Below are positions 30,485-39,195 of a stretch of DNA of 64,000 nucleotides, one piece after another. The stretch is from Devosia sp. SL43 (lineage in GTDB: Bacteria; Pseudomonadota; Alphaproteobacteria; Rhizobiales; Devosiaceae): NCBI RefSeq assembly GCF_021729885.1, contig NZ_CP063401.1, positions 1,178,001 through 1,242,000 of the forward strand, given 5' to 3'. Position 1 is the first letter of the stretch; the number at the start of each line of letters is the position of its first letter. The position numbers and the translations under genes were made by a program. The notes below the pieces were generated by a model. It saw nothing but the letters and a program-made list of their open reading frames with translations, did no database searches and was not told the DNA's origin.

Positions 30485-30988
30485 ATGCGTCACCTCACCA
30501 CCCTTGCCATTGTGCCGATCGCTCTGCTCTCCGCCCTGCCCGCCCAGGCCCAGATGGTCACCATTTCGCCCGAACAGATCGGCCAGATCTTCTGCATCGG
30601 CAGCCTCGGCAACGACATGGCGCCAGTTGAAGCGCTGCTGACCCCGGACCTGTCGGCGGCCATTGCCGACGCCTGGGTCAAGGACGCGCAGGCCGAATCC
30701 GCCAATCCCGGCGACAAGCCGCCGCTCGGCGATGGCATTCCGTGGCGCACCTATCCCGACTATGCCGATGGCTGCGAGGCCTTTGAAGGGCTGACCGATG
30801 CCGACTTGGCCTTTGTCGAGATCAGCTACAGCTTTGCCAGCGAGCCGAGCGCCAACTACACTAATACGCTGGTGCTGAAGCCGATCGTCGTCACCGAGGG
30901 CATGGAGCCGTTCTGGCGCATCGACGACGTCGATCTGGGTGAAGGCCGCAGCTTGCGCCAGGCCCTAGTTGAGGCCTTCGAGCAGTGA
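30485..30988 (+). CDS. Secreted protein of unknown function
   Basis: A 167-residue protein I do not recognise. It has a clear signal peptide (MRHLTTLAIVPIALLSALPA, cleaved after QAQ) and a mature periplasmic domain with two cysteines (IFCIGS, DGCEAF) that could pair, plus an acidic, mixed alpha/beta composition. It lies 66 bases after the HAD gene, same strand, and ahead of corA, from which a structured leader separates it. Confidence 0.75.
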   Translation: MRHLTTLAIVPIALLSALPAQAQMVTISPEQIGQIFCIGSLGNDMAPVEALLTPDLSAAIADAWVKDAQAESANPGDKPPLGDGIPWRTYPDYADGCEAFEGLTDADLAFVEISYSFASEPSANYTNTLVLKPIVVTEGMEPFWRIDDVDLGEGRSLRQALVEAFEQ

Positions 30989-31002
30989 ACTTGACTCCGA
31001 CC

Positions 31003-31149
31003 GGCCGCAGGAGCATCACACCGCCGATGCGGCTGCGGCCGCTCGCAACCCGGAACCACACCATGAACCCCGACTCTCGAAGTCGATCTACCGACAGGGC
31101 AGCGTTCAACCCGGTGTGACCACAGGTCCCGCCGGGCGCTGCTGCCCTG
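31003..31149 (+). promoter_or_regulatory. Structured leader upstream of corA
   Basis: The 178-base gap before corA folds well on inspection: GGCCGCAG (31003-31010) pairs with CTGCGGCC (31033-31040); CGACT with AGTCG (31071-31085); CAGGGCAGC (31095-31103) with GCTGCCCTG (31141-31149), enclosing a nested CCCGG/CCGGG stem. I do not recognise a known riboswitch. Given the downstream magnesium transporter, a cis-regulatory RNA is possible. Confidence 0.45.
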
Positions 31150-31166
31150 CGACAAGGACCACAACC

Positions 31167-32159
31167 ATGCTTCGCATTTACACCGCCTCCGGCACCGGAC
31201 TCCTGCGCACCATCCACGACGGCGCAAGCACCACCAGCGGTCTCGACCAGGCCATCTGGTACGACCTGATCAAGCCCACGCGCGATGAAGAACACTTCGT
31301 CGAGCAGTGTCTGGGCATCCTGGTGCCAACCCGCGACGAGATGAAGGATATCGAACCCTCGGCACGCCTCTACAACGAGGCCGACGCTGAGTTCATGACC
31401 GTCACCGTCTTGGTCAATCTGCACGATCTCGATCCAATCAAGACCCCGATCACCTTCGTTCTGGCCGGCAAGACCCTCGTCACCATCCGCTACGCCGAAC
31501 CGTCACCCTTTGCGATTTTCGAGACCAACGCCATGCGCCCCGGCGCCCGCGCGCTGGTCAATGGCGAACAGGTCATGGTCGGCGTGCTCGATGCCTTTAT
31601 CGACCGCTTCGCCCAGGTGCTCGAAACCATCGGCGACGAGCTCGACGGCATCAGCCGCGAGGTCTTCCGCTCCAAGGTCAAATCGGCCACCCGCAAGGCA
31701 CGCAACCTCGAAGCGTTGATCGAGAAGATCGGCAACAAGGGCGATCTGCTGACCATGGTGCGCGAAAGCCTGGTCAGCATCCTGCGGCTGACCACCTTCC
31801 ACCAGACGCGCGAGGCGGCAAATTCCAAGCTGGGCAAGGATGCCCGCCAGGAATTCAAGATCCTGCAGCGCGACGCCGCGTCGCTGGGCGATCACGCCGG
31901 CTTTCTCTCCAACAAGATCAATTTCCTGCTCGATGCGACACTGGGCCTGATCAACCTGGAGCAGAATCAGATCATCAAGATCTTCTCGGTCGCTGCCGTC
32001 GTCTTCCTGCCGCCCACCCTGGTCGCCTCGATCTACGGCATGAACTTCGTCCACATGCCCGAGCTCGGCTGGCAAGTCGGCTATCCCCTGGCGTTGTGTG
32101 CCATGATCGCATCAGCCGTGCTGCCCTATGTCTTTTTCAAACGGCGCGGCTGGCTTTGA
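31167..32159 (+). CDS. corA: CorA-family magnesium transporter
   Basis: Inner-membrane divalent-cation channel of 330 residues. A large cytoplasmic domain is followed by a long helix (about residues 200-270) and two C-terminal membrane segments; the selectivity motif YGMN is at the end of the first (ASIYGMNFVHMPEL). It transports Mg2+ and often Co2+. The start at 31167 follows AAGGA at 8 bases; the frame extends upstream through the structured leader but without a ribosome site. Two positive residues end the protein (FKRRGW). Confidence 0.94.
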   Translation: MLRIYTASGTGLLRTIHDGASTTSGLDQAIWYDLIKPTRDEEHFVEQCLGILVPTRDEMKDIEPSARLYNEADAEFMTVTVLVNLHDLDPIKTPITFVLAGKTLVTIRYAEPSPFAIFETNAMRPGARALVNGEQVMVGVLDAFIDRFAQVLETIGDELDGISREVFRSKVKSATRKARNLEALIEKIGNKGDLLTMVRESLVSILRLTTFHQTREAANSKLGKDARQEFKILQRDAASLGDHAGFLSNKINFLLDATLGLINLEQNQIIKIFSVAAVVFLPPTLVASIYGMNFVHMPELGWQVGYPLALCAMIASAVLPYVFFKRRGWL

Positions 32160-32237
32160 CGCGGCATTGGCGGGCGGACTAAATCGTTCATCCGCAATGC
32201 CTTTTTCGCGTTATGTTCCAAATTGCATGCGCCGGAC

Positions 32238-32292
32238 GCATGGCTCGCATACCGCCTGCCCAATTGTTGGGCAGAAGCCCTCGGCCTATACC
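32238..32292 (+). promoter_or_regulatory. Promoter and upstream element of sRNA 1
   Basis: GCATGGCT (32238-32245), exactly 18 bases, TTGTTG (-35, 32264-32269), exactly 17 bases, TATACC (-10, 32287-32292). The same layout with the same spacings precedes the two other sRNAs. Predicted start of transcription is near 32299. Confidence 0.65.
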
Positions 32293-32298
32293 GGTTTC

Positions 32299-32414
32299 AA
32301 CACAGCGGGTGCTTCTCCTCCTCCCTTGTACCCCCTGCGTTCCCTCCTTGCGGGAAGCAATTCTCGCAACTGTGTGGCTCCACTCTCCCCTCGAGTGGGG
32401 CCACATCCTTTTTT
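32299..32414 (+). ncRNA. sRNA 1, AbcR-like, with CCUCCUCCC motif
   Basis: A non-coding stretch of about 116 bases with its own promoter. It contains one CCTCCTCCC motif (32317-32325) in the loop of a 5' hairpin, a TTCCC/GGGAA hairpin with a CU-rich loop, and a terminator (GTGGC/GCCAC and CCACTC/GAGTGG stems, then TTTTTT at 32409-32414). Length, anti-Shine-Dalgarno loop and position resemble the AbcR (alpha-r15) sRNAs of rhizobia, which repress transporter mRNAs with Hfq. The family assignment is from memory and moderate. Confidence 0.65.
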
Positions 32415-32431
32415 AAGCACCTGCACCGAAT

Positions 32432-32486
32432 GCATGGCTGACATGTCAGTGGGCGTATTGCCCACCGAACGAGTCGAGTTCATATT
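32432..32486 (+). promoter_or_regulatory. Promoter and upstream element of sRNA 2
   Basis: GCATGGCT (32432-32439), 18 bases, TTGCCC (-35, 32458-32463), 17 bases, CATATT (-10, 32481-32486). The upstream element continues as a perfect palindrome CTGACATGTCAG (32438-32449), shared with the promoter at 33452 but not with that of sRNA 1. Confidence 0.7.
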
Positions 32487-32492
32487 CGAGTC

Positions 32493-32682
32493 GTTGCTGA
32501 GACGCGCTCCGAATCCTCCTCCCTCGGACCCCGTATCGCAACACCGAACCGAGATCGTATCCTCCTCCCTCGATCAAGGTTCACTGGCAGAGCGCATATC
32601 CTCCTCCCTTGCTCTCTGCCCCACTTTGGATTTGGCTTCGGCCCAGTCATCAGGCCCTGTCTTCGGACAGGGCCTTTTTTTT
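32493..32682 (+). ncRNA. sRNA 2, cuckoo/alpha-r14 type with three CCUCCUCCC loops
   Basis: A 190-base transcript unit with three CCTCCTCCC motifs (32515-32523, 32561-32569, 32600-32608), each in the loop of its own hairpin (stems TCCGA/TCGGA, GATCG/CGATC, GGCAGAG/CTCTGCC). It ends in a 9-bp terminator with a TTCG loop (GGCCCTGTC/GACAGGGCC) and eight T. This is the signature of the cuckoo sRNA family (alpha-r14 in rhizobia, CcsR in Rhodobacter). The loops are anti-Shine-Dalgarno sequences able to block translation of target mRNAs. Confidence 0.85.
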
Positions 32683-32684
32683 CG

Positions 32685-33011
32685 TCATTGAGCATTGGGA
32701 TCGGCGATGATCGAGTCGAGTTCCCACGTAATGACCAAATGTCCCTTTGCAAAGTGGGCATAGAGCGCCGCGATGGCCGCGGGGTGGTACTGATGGGCAC
32801 TCTCCTTGTCGACCAACTGCAGCTGGAACTTACAAAGCGCCTCAATACCGAAGTCCCTCGAGATGTCCCTATCGAAGGGCTCGCCCAATGGAATCGCGGC
32901 TGTCAGGTACAATGCCAACCACGTGTCCGCCGGCAGTTCACCCCGCACCTTTTGCAGCAGCCCATTGGTCTGGGCCATGTCGTAGCCGGAATGCCCGATA
33001 TAGTTGATCAA
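32685..33011 (-). CDS. Hypothetical protein, 108 residues
   Basis: Unrecognised soluble protein. The start is a TTG preceded by GAGGA at 8-9 bases; no membrane segment or signal peptide is seen. It begins INYIGHSGYDMAQTN and has a balanced composition consistent with a folded domain. It ends three bases from the T-run of sRNA 2, so that terminator may serve both strands. Overlapping plus-strand frames look like shadows. Confidence 0.6.
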   Translation of the reverse strand: MINYIGHSGYDMAQTNGLLQKVRGELPADTWLALYLTAAIPLGEPFDRDISRDFGIEALCKFQLQLVDKESAHQYHPAAIAALYAHFAKGHLVITWELDSIIADPNAQ

Positions 33012-33109
33012 TCCGCGAGTTCCTCACTCGTAGTGCTGCCGTGCTACGGCAACGTTTCGCTCACAGCCGCGTTACAAGTCTACGCAATATTGCGCAGTTG
33101 GAGCGTCAC

Positions 33110-33271
33110 ATGTCCTTGCTGATCAGTATCTTGATCACTTTCCTCGTCATCGTCCTCATTCTCTGGCTGGTTCAGCGCCTGCCCATCGAAGCGCGCGTGC
33201 GTCAGATCATCCAGATCGTGGTGATCGTGATCGGCATCATCTCGCTGCTGAAATACCTGGCCGTTTTCTGA
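33110..33271 (+). CDS. Small two-helix membrane protein
   Basis: A 53-residue inner-membrane protein: two hydrophobic helices (residues 2-19 and 31-50) joined by a basic loop (QRLPIEARVRQ). It resembles the small Thivi_2564-type membrane family found widely in proteobacteria. The ATG at 33110 has GGAG 6 bases upstream; longer frames do not. It sits alone between sRNA 2 and sRNA 3. Function unknown. Confidence 0.8.
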   Translation: MSLLISILITFLVIVLILWLVQRLPIEARVRQIIQIVVIVIGIISLLKYLAVF

Positions 33272-33284
33272 TGCACGCTGTCGA

Positions 33285-33427
33285 CCGAATGGTTGCGGGA
33301 TGCGTCAGGCCGAGTCGAAAATGGTGATCTGCGAGAACCGGAGCGAAGCGTACATTGGTACGTGAGCACCGGAAGCGGAGGAGATCGCCATTTGCAGGCC
33401 GGCATCACGCATCCCACAGCCATTCGG
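33285..33427. repeat. 143-bp imperfect palindrome
   Basis: The left end CCGAATGGTTGCGGGATGCG is matched in reverse by CGCATCCCACAGCCATTCGG at the right end, inner segments AAATGGTGATCT and AGATCGCCATTT also pair, and the centre is GTAC-ATTG-GTAC. A transcript would form one long hairpin. It ends 25 bases before the upstream element of sRNA 3. Possibly a non-coding mobile repeat; no second copy was seen. Confidence 0.65.
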
Positions 33428-33451
33428 AGACAACTTGTCGCTGTGTGGGCC

Positions 33452-33506
33452 GCATGGCTGACATGTCAGTAGATGCATTGCTGACCAAACGGTCAAAACC
33501 TATATT
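33452..33506 (+). promoter_or_regulatory. Promoter and upstream element of sRNA 3
   Basis: GCATGGCT (33452-33459), 18 bases, TTGCTG (-35, 33478-33483), 17 bases, TATATT (-10, 33501-33506). The CTGACATGTCAG palindrome (33458-33469) is identical to that before sRNA 2. A LysR-type regulator would be expected to bind at this distance, roughly -65 to -45. Confidence 0.72.
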
Positions 33507-33512
33507 GGCTTT

Positions 33513-33706
33513 GTCGCTGGTGAAGCCGCTCCGTATCCTCCTCCCTCGGACCCGCTTCTTGCGACACCGATCTAGGCCGTATCCTCCTCCCTCGGCTTGG
33601 GTCACCCGGTTTGGCGCATATCCTCCTCCCTTGCGCTGGGCCAAAACTTTGGATTTGGCTTCGGCCCTATCATCAGGCTCCAACTTCGGTTGGAGCCTCT
33701 TTTTTT
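33513..33706 (+). ncRNA. sRNA 3, cuckoo/alpha-r14 type, paralogue of sRNA 2
   Basis: A 194-base unit with the same plan as sRNA 2: three CCTCCTCCC motifs (33537-33545, 33583-33591, 33622-33630) in loops with stems TCCG/CGGA, GCCG/CGGC and GCGC/GCGC, a conserved spacer containing TTTGGATTTGGCTTCGGCCC, then a TTCG-loop terminator (GGCTCCAAC/GTTGGAGCC) and a T-run. Stem sequences differ from sRNA 2 while pairing is kept, which supports selection on structure. Confidence 0.87.
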
Positions 33707-33796
33707 GCCCATCGCAAAGGCGCGTGTGATTCTGCATGGCAGCACTTCCCATTTGAGCGATTGTGCGGGATCGGGCAGCGTCCGATAACAAACTTC

Positions 33797-33895
33797 GATG
33801 AGTTTTGCGGCAATCGTGGTGCCGCTCCTCCAAGGTCAGACGCTTCGGCCGATGACCCCTAGGCCCTGCCCATCCCCTCGGGCGGGGCCTTTTCT
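33797..33895 (+). ncRNA. Possible fourth sRNA
   Basis: A promoter-like pair TTGTGC (33761-33766), 17 bases, GATAAC (33784-33789) lies 19 bases after a degenerate GCATGGCA. About 100 bases later is a strong terminator (GGCCCTGCCC/GGGCGGGGCC, 33862-33889, then TTTTCTT). The segment between contains CTCCTCC but not the full motif and has no ORF with a ribosome site. This is weaker than the other three. Confidence 0.4.
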
Positions 33896-34037
33896 TGTCC
33901 ACTGGCCATTCCTGCCACCTTCCCCGGCAAGTTCTGCCGACAAGCGCGCCACGCTCCCATTAAGTCCGTTGATTTAACTGCGCTTTCCCCGGCACGTCCC
34001 TTGCATGGTGCTTCGCACACGCGCAGGAGTGCCCGCC

Positions 34038-35156
34038 ATGGCCATCAGCACCGCCTATTCCAGCAGCAGCAGCTATTCCAGCTATGCGACCCTGGCAGCA
34101 ACCCTGGTGGCGCAGAGTACGTCGACGGCCTCCACGACAAGTACGACCGCAAGCACCACCACCGAGCAGGCCGCGACCTCGGTCACCTTGTCCGATGCTG
34201 CGCTCGCAGCCCTGGCTACCAAGGATTTCGCCACTGTCCTCGCCGAGACGCGGACCAAGCTCACGACGCTCCTCAAGGAAGCCGACCGCGACTCGCCGCT
34301 CGAGGGCGACGAACTAGCGCTCGATCTTTCAAGCCTCGATCCACGCGAACTCTACGCCATGGCGAGCGACGACAGTTTCAGCAACGATGAGCGCGCAGCG
34401 GCCGGCATCGAAATGCAGCGCCGATTCGAGCAGGCTCTGTCCGGCCCCGCCGCGCTGGCCAAAGTTACCGGCAACTACACCGCCCTCTACAAGGCCGCCG
34501 CCGACTATCTAGACGGCCTGGGCGCCGAGGAAAAAGCTGGCGCCGATTGGATAGCCGGCCGCGCTGCGGTCACCGAAGGACTGGCTCAGCTCAAATCCGA
34601 CCCCAAGACGCTGCCCGATGCCGGCGAAGACGATCCGGTCGCCCTCTATCTGGCCGTTGTCGAGGCCGGCGAAGCCATCAAGCAGACCAGCATCACCGAC
34701 GTCGCCAGCACGGCGCGCAAAACCCTCGACTCGCTCTACGCCGAAGCCATCAAGAACGGCAAGGCCCCCACTTTCAACAAGCAGACCACTGTCGGGACCT
34801 ATATCGACATGTCAGCCTTCGACAGCCGCTCACTCTCGGCCATCGCGCTCAATACCGGCAGCAAGTTTGCCACCGAAGAAGTCAACGCGGCAAGCGCTGC
34901 CTTGCGCAGCAAAAGCGGCGCCGCCCTTCTGGCCGGCTTCCAGAGTGCCGCCAAATCCAGCGACCCCACCGCCTTCAGCCAGAACATCATCTCTATCTAC
35001 TCGTCCATGAGTTCAGAGGAACGCCAGGCCGCCGGCTGGAGCGATCAGTTCTATCAGGCGGCTGTCGCGAGCTATGAAACGACCAGCAAACTGACCCAGA
35101 TGTTCGCCGAAGCCGGCGGCGACAGCACCGGCTTCCTGAGCTGGATGGGGAAGTAG
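34038..35156 (+). CDS. Hypothetical protein, 372 residues
   Basis: I do not recognise a family. It starts with a Ser/Thr/Ala-rich low-complexity stretch (to about residue 60) without a normal signal peptide, and continues with a largely helical region (SLDPRELYAMASDDSFSNDE, ADWIAGRAAV). Composition resembles rhizobial proteins associated with the cell surface or flagella, but no specific call is possible. The ATG at 34038 follows AGGAG at 8 bases. A fragment encoding its AAGWSDQFYQAAVAS segment reappears at 36242, beyond the next gene. Confidence 0.75.
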   Translation: MAISTAYSSSSSYSSYATLAATLVAQSTSTASTTSTTASTTTEQAATSVTLSDAALAALATKDFATVLAETRTKLTTLLKEADRDSPLEGDELALDLSSLDPRELYAMASDDSFSNDERAAAGIEMQRRFEQALSGPAALAKVTGNYTALYKAAADYLDGLGAEEKAGADWIAGRAAVTEGLAQLKSDPKTLPDAGEDDPVALYLAVVEAGEAIKQTSITDVASTARKTLDSLYAEAIKNGKAPTFNKQTTVGTYIDMSAFDSRSLSAIALNTGSKFATEEVNAASAALRSKSGAALLAGFQSAAKSSDPTAFSQNIISIYSSMSSEERQAAGWSDQFYQAAVASYETTSKLTQMFAEAGGDSTGFLSWMGK

Positions 35157-35189
35157 GCGAGATCATACGCTGCCCCAATGCACTGCCGT

Positions 35190-36170
35190 TCAGGCAAGTT
35201 CGACGCGGTTGCGGCCGTTATCCTTGGCCCGGTAGAGCGCATGATCGGCGCGCTGGAGCACGCCTTCGAAGGAATGGTCCTGCTTGCGATAGCAGGCCAC
35301 GCCCGACGAGATGGTGAATTGCAGACCGCCCGATCCGGTGGGGACCTTGATCTGCTCCACCAGTTTGCGGAATTGCTCGGCGACGATCGCGGCTGCCTGC
35401 TCTTTGGTGCCGGGGAGCAAGATGATGAATTCCTCCCCACCGATACGGGCAAAGAAAGCCGAGTCGGTGCCCGCTATAGTGGGGACGAAGCCGTGGGCGG
35501 CGCGGGCCAGTTCCTTGAGCGCGACGTCGCCGATGCCGTGGCCATACGTGTCGTTGATCAATTTGAAGCGGTCGATATCGATCAGGATCACGCTCAGGGG
35601 GATGCGGCTGGAGCCGTCGGAGCCAATGTAAAGTGCGGCCTCGTACAAGGCCTGCCGGCGATTATACGCGCCGGTCAGCTCGTCGGTGATGGCCAGTTGG
35701 CGGAGCGAGGTTTCAGCCCGTTTCTGATCGGTAATGTCCTGGAATAGGACCTGGATCACGGGCGTGCCCGGCCAGGGCAGACGCCCGGTGATCAGCTTGA
35801 GCAGGCGCATGGTGTCGTCGGTGCGTTCGACCACCGCTTCCTGCTCGAATGTCCGGTCGGTGACGCCGAAGGACTGGCTGAACTGGGCTGATACATTGGG
35901 GATGTCCGAAGGGCGCACGAAATCGAGCAGATGTTGGCCGGTCAACACCTCCTTGGGCGACTGTAGCAGCTTGCAGGCCTCGCGATTGGCAAACAGGATG
36001 CCCTGCTCGGTGTGGATCAGCAGGCCCATGGGCATCACGTCGAGCATGACGCCCAGATTTTCGCGCGTATCGACCAATGACTTCTTGGTCAGGTCGGCAG
36101 CGGCGAGGGCATCTTGGTCGTCGTCGATAAAGTCAAATTCGTCCATCGAGGCGGGCCTGAATTGTGACAT
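35190..36170 (-). CDS. PAS-GGDEF diguanylate cyclase
   Basis: Soluble cyclase of 326 residues making c-di-GMP: a PAS domain (MPMGLLIHTEQGILFANREA, ending QDITDQKRAE, about residues 45-160) followed by GGDEF (DELTGAYNRRQ, DIDRFKLINDTYGH, active site variant GGEEF). No membrane segment. The start at 36170 gives MSQFRPAS; MDEFDF 24 bases later is an alternative, and neither ribosome site is strong. It is convergent with the hypothetical gene and flanked on both sides by direct copies of a 41-bp coding fragment. Confidence 0.9.
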   Translation of the reverse strand: MSQFRPASMDEFDFIDDDQDALAAADLTKKSLVDTRENLGVMLDVMPMGLLIHTEQGILFANREACKLLQSPKEVLTGQHLLDFVRPSDIPNVSAQFSQSFGVTDRTFEQEAVVERTDDTMRLLKLITGRLPWPGTPVIQVLFQDITDQKRAETSLRQLAITDELTGAYNRRQALYEAALYIGSDGSSRIPLSVILIDIDRFKLINDTYGHGIGDVALKELARAAHGFVPTIAGTDSAFFARIGGEEFIILLPGTKEQAAAIVAEQFRKLVEQIKVPTGSGGLQFTISSGVACYRKQDHSFEGVLQRADHALYRAKDNGRNRVELA

Positions 36171-36241
36171 TTGGCCGACAGGGTACGATGCAGGGGTAAA
36201 CGAGGCGTTCGGCTGGCGATCACTTCTGCGAAGGAACTTAA

Positions 36242-36282
36242 GCCGCCGGCTGGAGCGACCAGTTCTACCAGGCGGCCGTCGC
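36242..36282 (+). pseudogene. Remnant of a paralogue of the 372-residue hypothetical gene
   Basis: These 41 bases match 35028-35068 with only three differences, all at third codon positions, and encode the same peptide AAGWSDQFYQAAVAS. A stop codon precedes it in frame and it runs directly into a half-copy of the CTTCACCTCTCCC repeat (36283-36308), so it is a gene fragment. The silent differences suggest it diverged while still coding. Confidence 0.6.
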
Positions 36283-36322
36283 TTCACCTCTCCCTTGGGG
36301 AGAGGCGAATCCCCAGCGCGCC

Positions 36323-36838
36323 TCACCTCAGAGCCACACTCTTCAGCACCGTCACCGGCGGAAACTGCACCAGCTCCACTGCCGTAAACCGCGCCTGCAC
36401 TGGCTCTGGCCAGGCTGCATCCGCGATTGCCAGCGCTCGATCGACATCACCGGTTATCTGCAGAGTCACATGCGGCGTCCAAACGGCAGGCCGGTAGTGC
36501 TCGCGCACAGCGTCAGTGGGCAACGTCTCGGAGAGACTTCGGTGAAGGTCCCGCAAGGCGTCACCGGCCTCCACGGCCAGCCAGGCAATTGTGGTCCCTT
36601 CAAACCGGCGCGCCGGACCGAGGGTCAATTCTATCGACCGCCCGCCAGCCACGCTTGCAAAGGCCATGTCGACCACTTCCCGAGGCGGCTCTTCATCGAG
36701 CACCGCCAGCGACAGGTGTGGCGGATAGCCCAACTGCAGCATGTGATCGCCGGCACCTGCGGTCACCAGCGCCTGCCACAAGGATCGAACCGAAGCGTCG
36801 GTCCCCTCGTCCAGCAGCAGGCAGAAGGCATAGGCCAC
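36323..36838 (-). CDS. 2H phosphoesterase / 2'-5' RNA ligase-like protein
   Basis: A 171-residue protein with two HxT/S motifs about 80 residues apart (PPHLSLAV and TPHVTLQI), the signature of the 2H phosphoesterase superfamily that includes 2'-5' RNA ligases and cyclic phosphodiesterases. The natural substrate cannot be told. It is on the same strand as, and 3 bases downstream of, the aminotransferase stop codon region, so the two are probably co-transcribed. Confidence 0.82.
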   Translation of the reverse strand: MAYAFCLLLDEGTDASVRSLWQALVTAGAGDHMLQLGYPPHLSLAVLDEEPPREVVDMAFASVAGGRSIELTLGPARRFEGTTIAWLAVEAGDALRDLHRSLSETLPTDAVREHYRPAVWTPHVTLQITGDVDRALAIADAAWPEPVQARFTAVELVQFPPVTVLKSVALR

Positions 36839-36841
36839 AGG

Positions 36842-38047
<1,206 letters not shown>

Positions 38048-38104
38048 TCACTCTCCCCGGAAATCCGGGCAGACTGATACGGGTTCAGGCGGCGCGGAGC
38101 AAGC

Positions 38105-39172
38105 TCAGGAACGCGGCGGCGCCGTAGATTCGCGCACCACCAACTCCGCTTGCAGCATCTGCCGTCCTTCGACCTGCACGCCACCCAATGCCGCATCCAC
38201 CGCCCGCCGCGCGATCTCGGCCATCGGCTGCGCAATTGTCGTCAACTTGGGCGTCGCCACCGCCCCTTCCGGCACACCGTCAAACCCGACCACCGATACA
38301 TCGCCCGGCACCGTCCGCCCGTTGCGGAACAGCCATTCGACGGCATACATGGCGATCTTGTCCGACATAGCCAGAATAGCGGTCGGCGGCTCCTCCGCCG
38401 CGAAAATCTCGGCCATGACGGAATAGGTGCCGGCCGCATCCTCGCGCGTGTCGAACACTGGCGCCCGGCCAAGGCCGGCTATCTCCAGAGCCTGCCAATA
38501 TCCAAAGGCGCGATCGCGTGAAGTCGAATAGATCGTGGCAAGCACCTCGCTTTCGCTGCGGCGCCCCGGACCGCCATCATCCCCGATCATGGTCGAGAGG
38601 ATGGCAAACCGCTTGTGACCCAGCCCGATCAGATGCTCTGCCGCTACCCTCGCCCCGCCAACATTGTCGACGCCAATCGCGGGAATGGTGCTGTCCGCCG
38701 TGCCGATTGCCAGCGCCACATAGGGCAATTGCCGCTGCCGGGTGACCTCCACCAGCTTCTCGCCCCCCTCGACGCAGAGCAGGATAAAGCCATCAACCAG
38801 TGCCGACTGGATGTTCCAGGCCAGCCGCTCGTCATTGCGCGCCGACACCAGCGCGACCCCCGCCCCTCGGCTGTCGCAGATATTGGAAATCTCCGACATG
38901 AGCTGGCGCGCCCACAGATCCTCGAAGAAGTAACTCAGTGGCTCGATCGCCGCCACGCCAACCGCATTCACCCTGCCCTGCCGCAACAGCCGCCCGGTGA
39001 TGCTGGGCCCGGCATAGCCCAGCTCTTTGGCCACACCGAGCACATGCTCGCGCACCTCGTCCCGCACCAGCTCAGGCTTGCTGAACACATTGGACGCTGT
39101 GCCCTGCGAGACACCCGCCGCCTTGGCTACATCCCGCAGTTTGATGCTGGTGTCAGTCTGCCGCGCCACCAC
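38105..39172 (-). CDS. LacI-family transcriptional regulator
   Basis: A 355-residue repressor: N-terminal helix-turn-helix and hinge (LRDVAKAAGVSQGTASNVFS) and a periplasmic-binding-like effector domain (IPAIGVDNVGGARVAAEHLI, VVGFDGVPE). LacI-type effectors are usually sugars; which one is unknown. The GTG start at 39172 is preceded by AAAGGCGG. The divergent region upstream holds five copies of a TTGAACCGRTTCAA-like site, so it very probably represses itself and the 65-residue gene. Confidence 0.92.
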   Translation of the reverse strand: MVARQTDTSIKLRDVAKAAGVSQGTASNVFSKPELVRDEVREHVLGVAKELGYAGPSITGRLLRQGRVNAVGVAAIEPLSYFFEDLWARQLMSEISNICDSRGAGVALVSARNDERLAWNIQSALVDGFILLCVEGGEKLVEVTRQRQLPYVALAIGTADSTIPAIGVDNVGGARVAAEHLIGLGHKRFAILSTMIGDDGGPGRRSESEVLATIYSTSRDRAFGYWQALEIAGLGRAPVFDTREDAAGTYSVMAEIFAAEEPPTAILAMSDKIAMYAVEWLFRNGRTVPGDVSVVGFDGVPEGAVATPKLTTIAQPMAEIARRAVDAALGGVQVEGRQMLQAELVVRESTAPPRS

Positions 39173-39195
39173 GTCCGCCTTTCCGCGAAAGTCAT

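Noticed and set aside
32128..32691. A 187-codon ORF across sRNAs 1 and 2
   Set aside because: It crosses two promoters and an intrinsic terminator; RNA structure explains the sequence better than coding.
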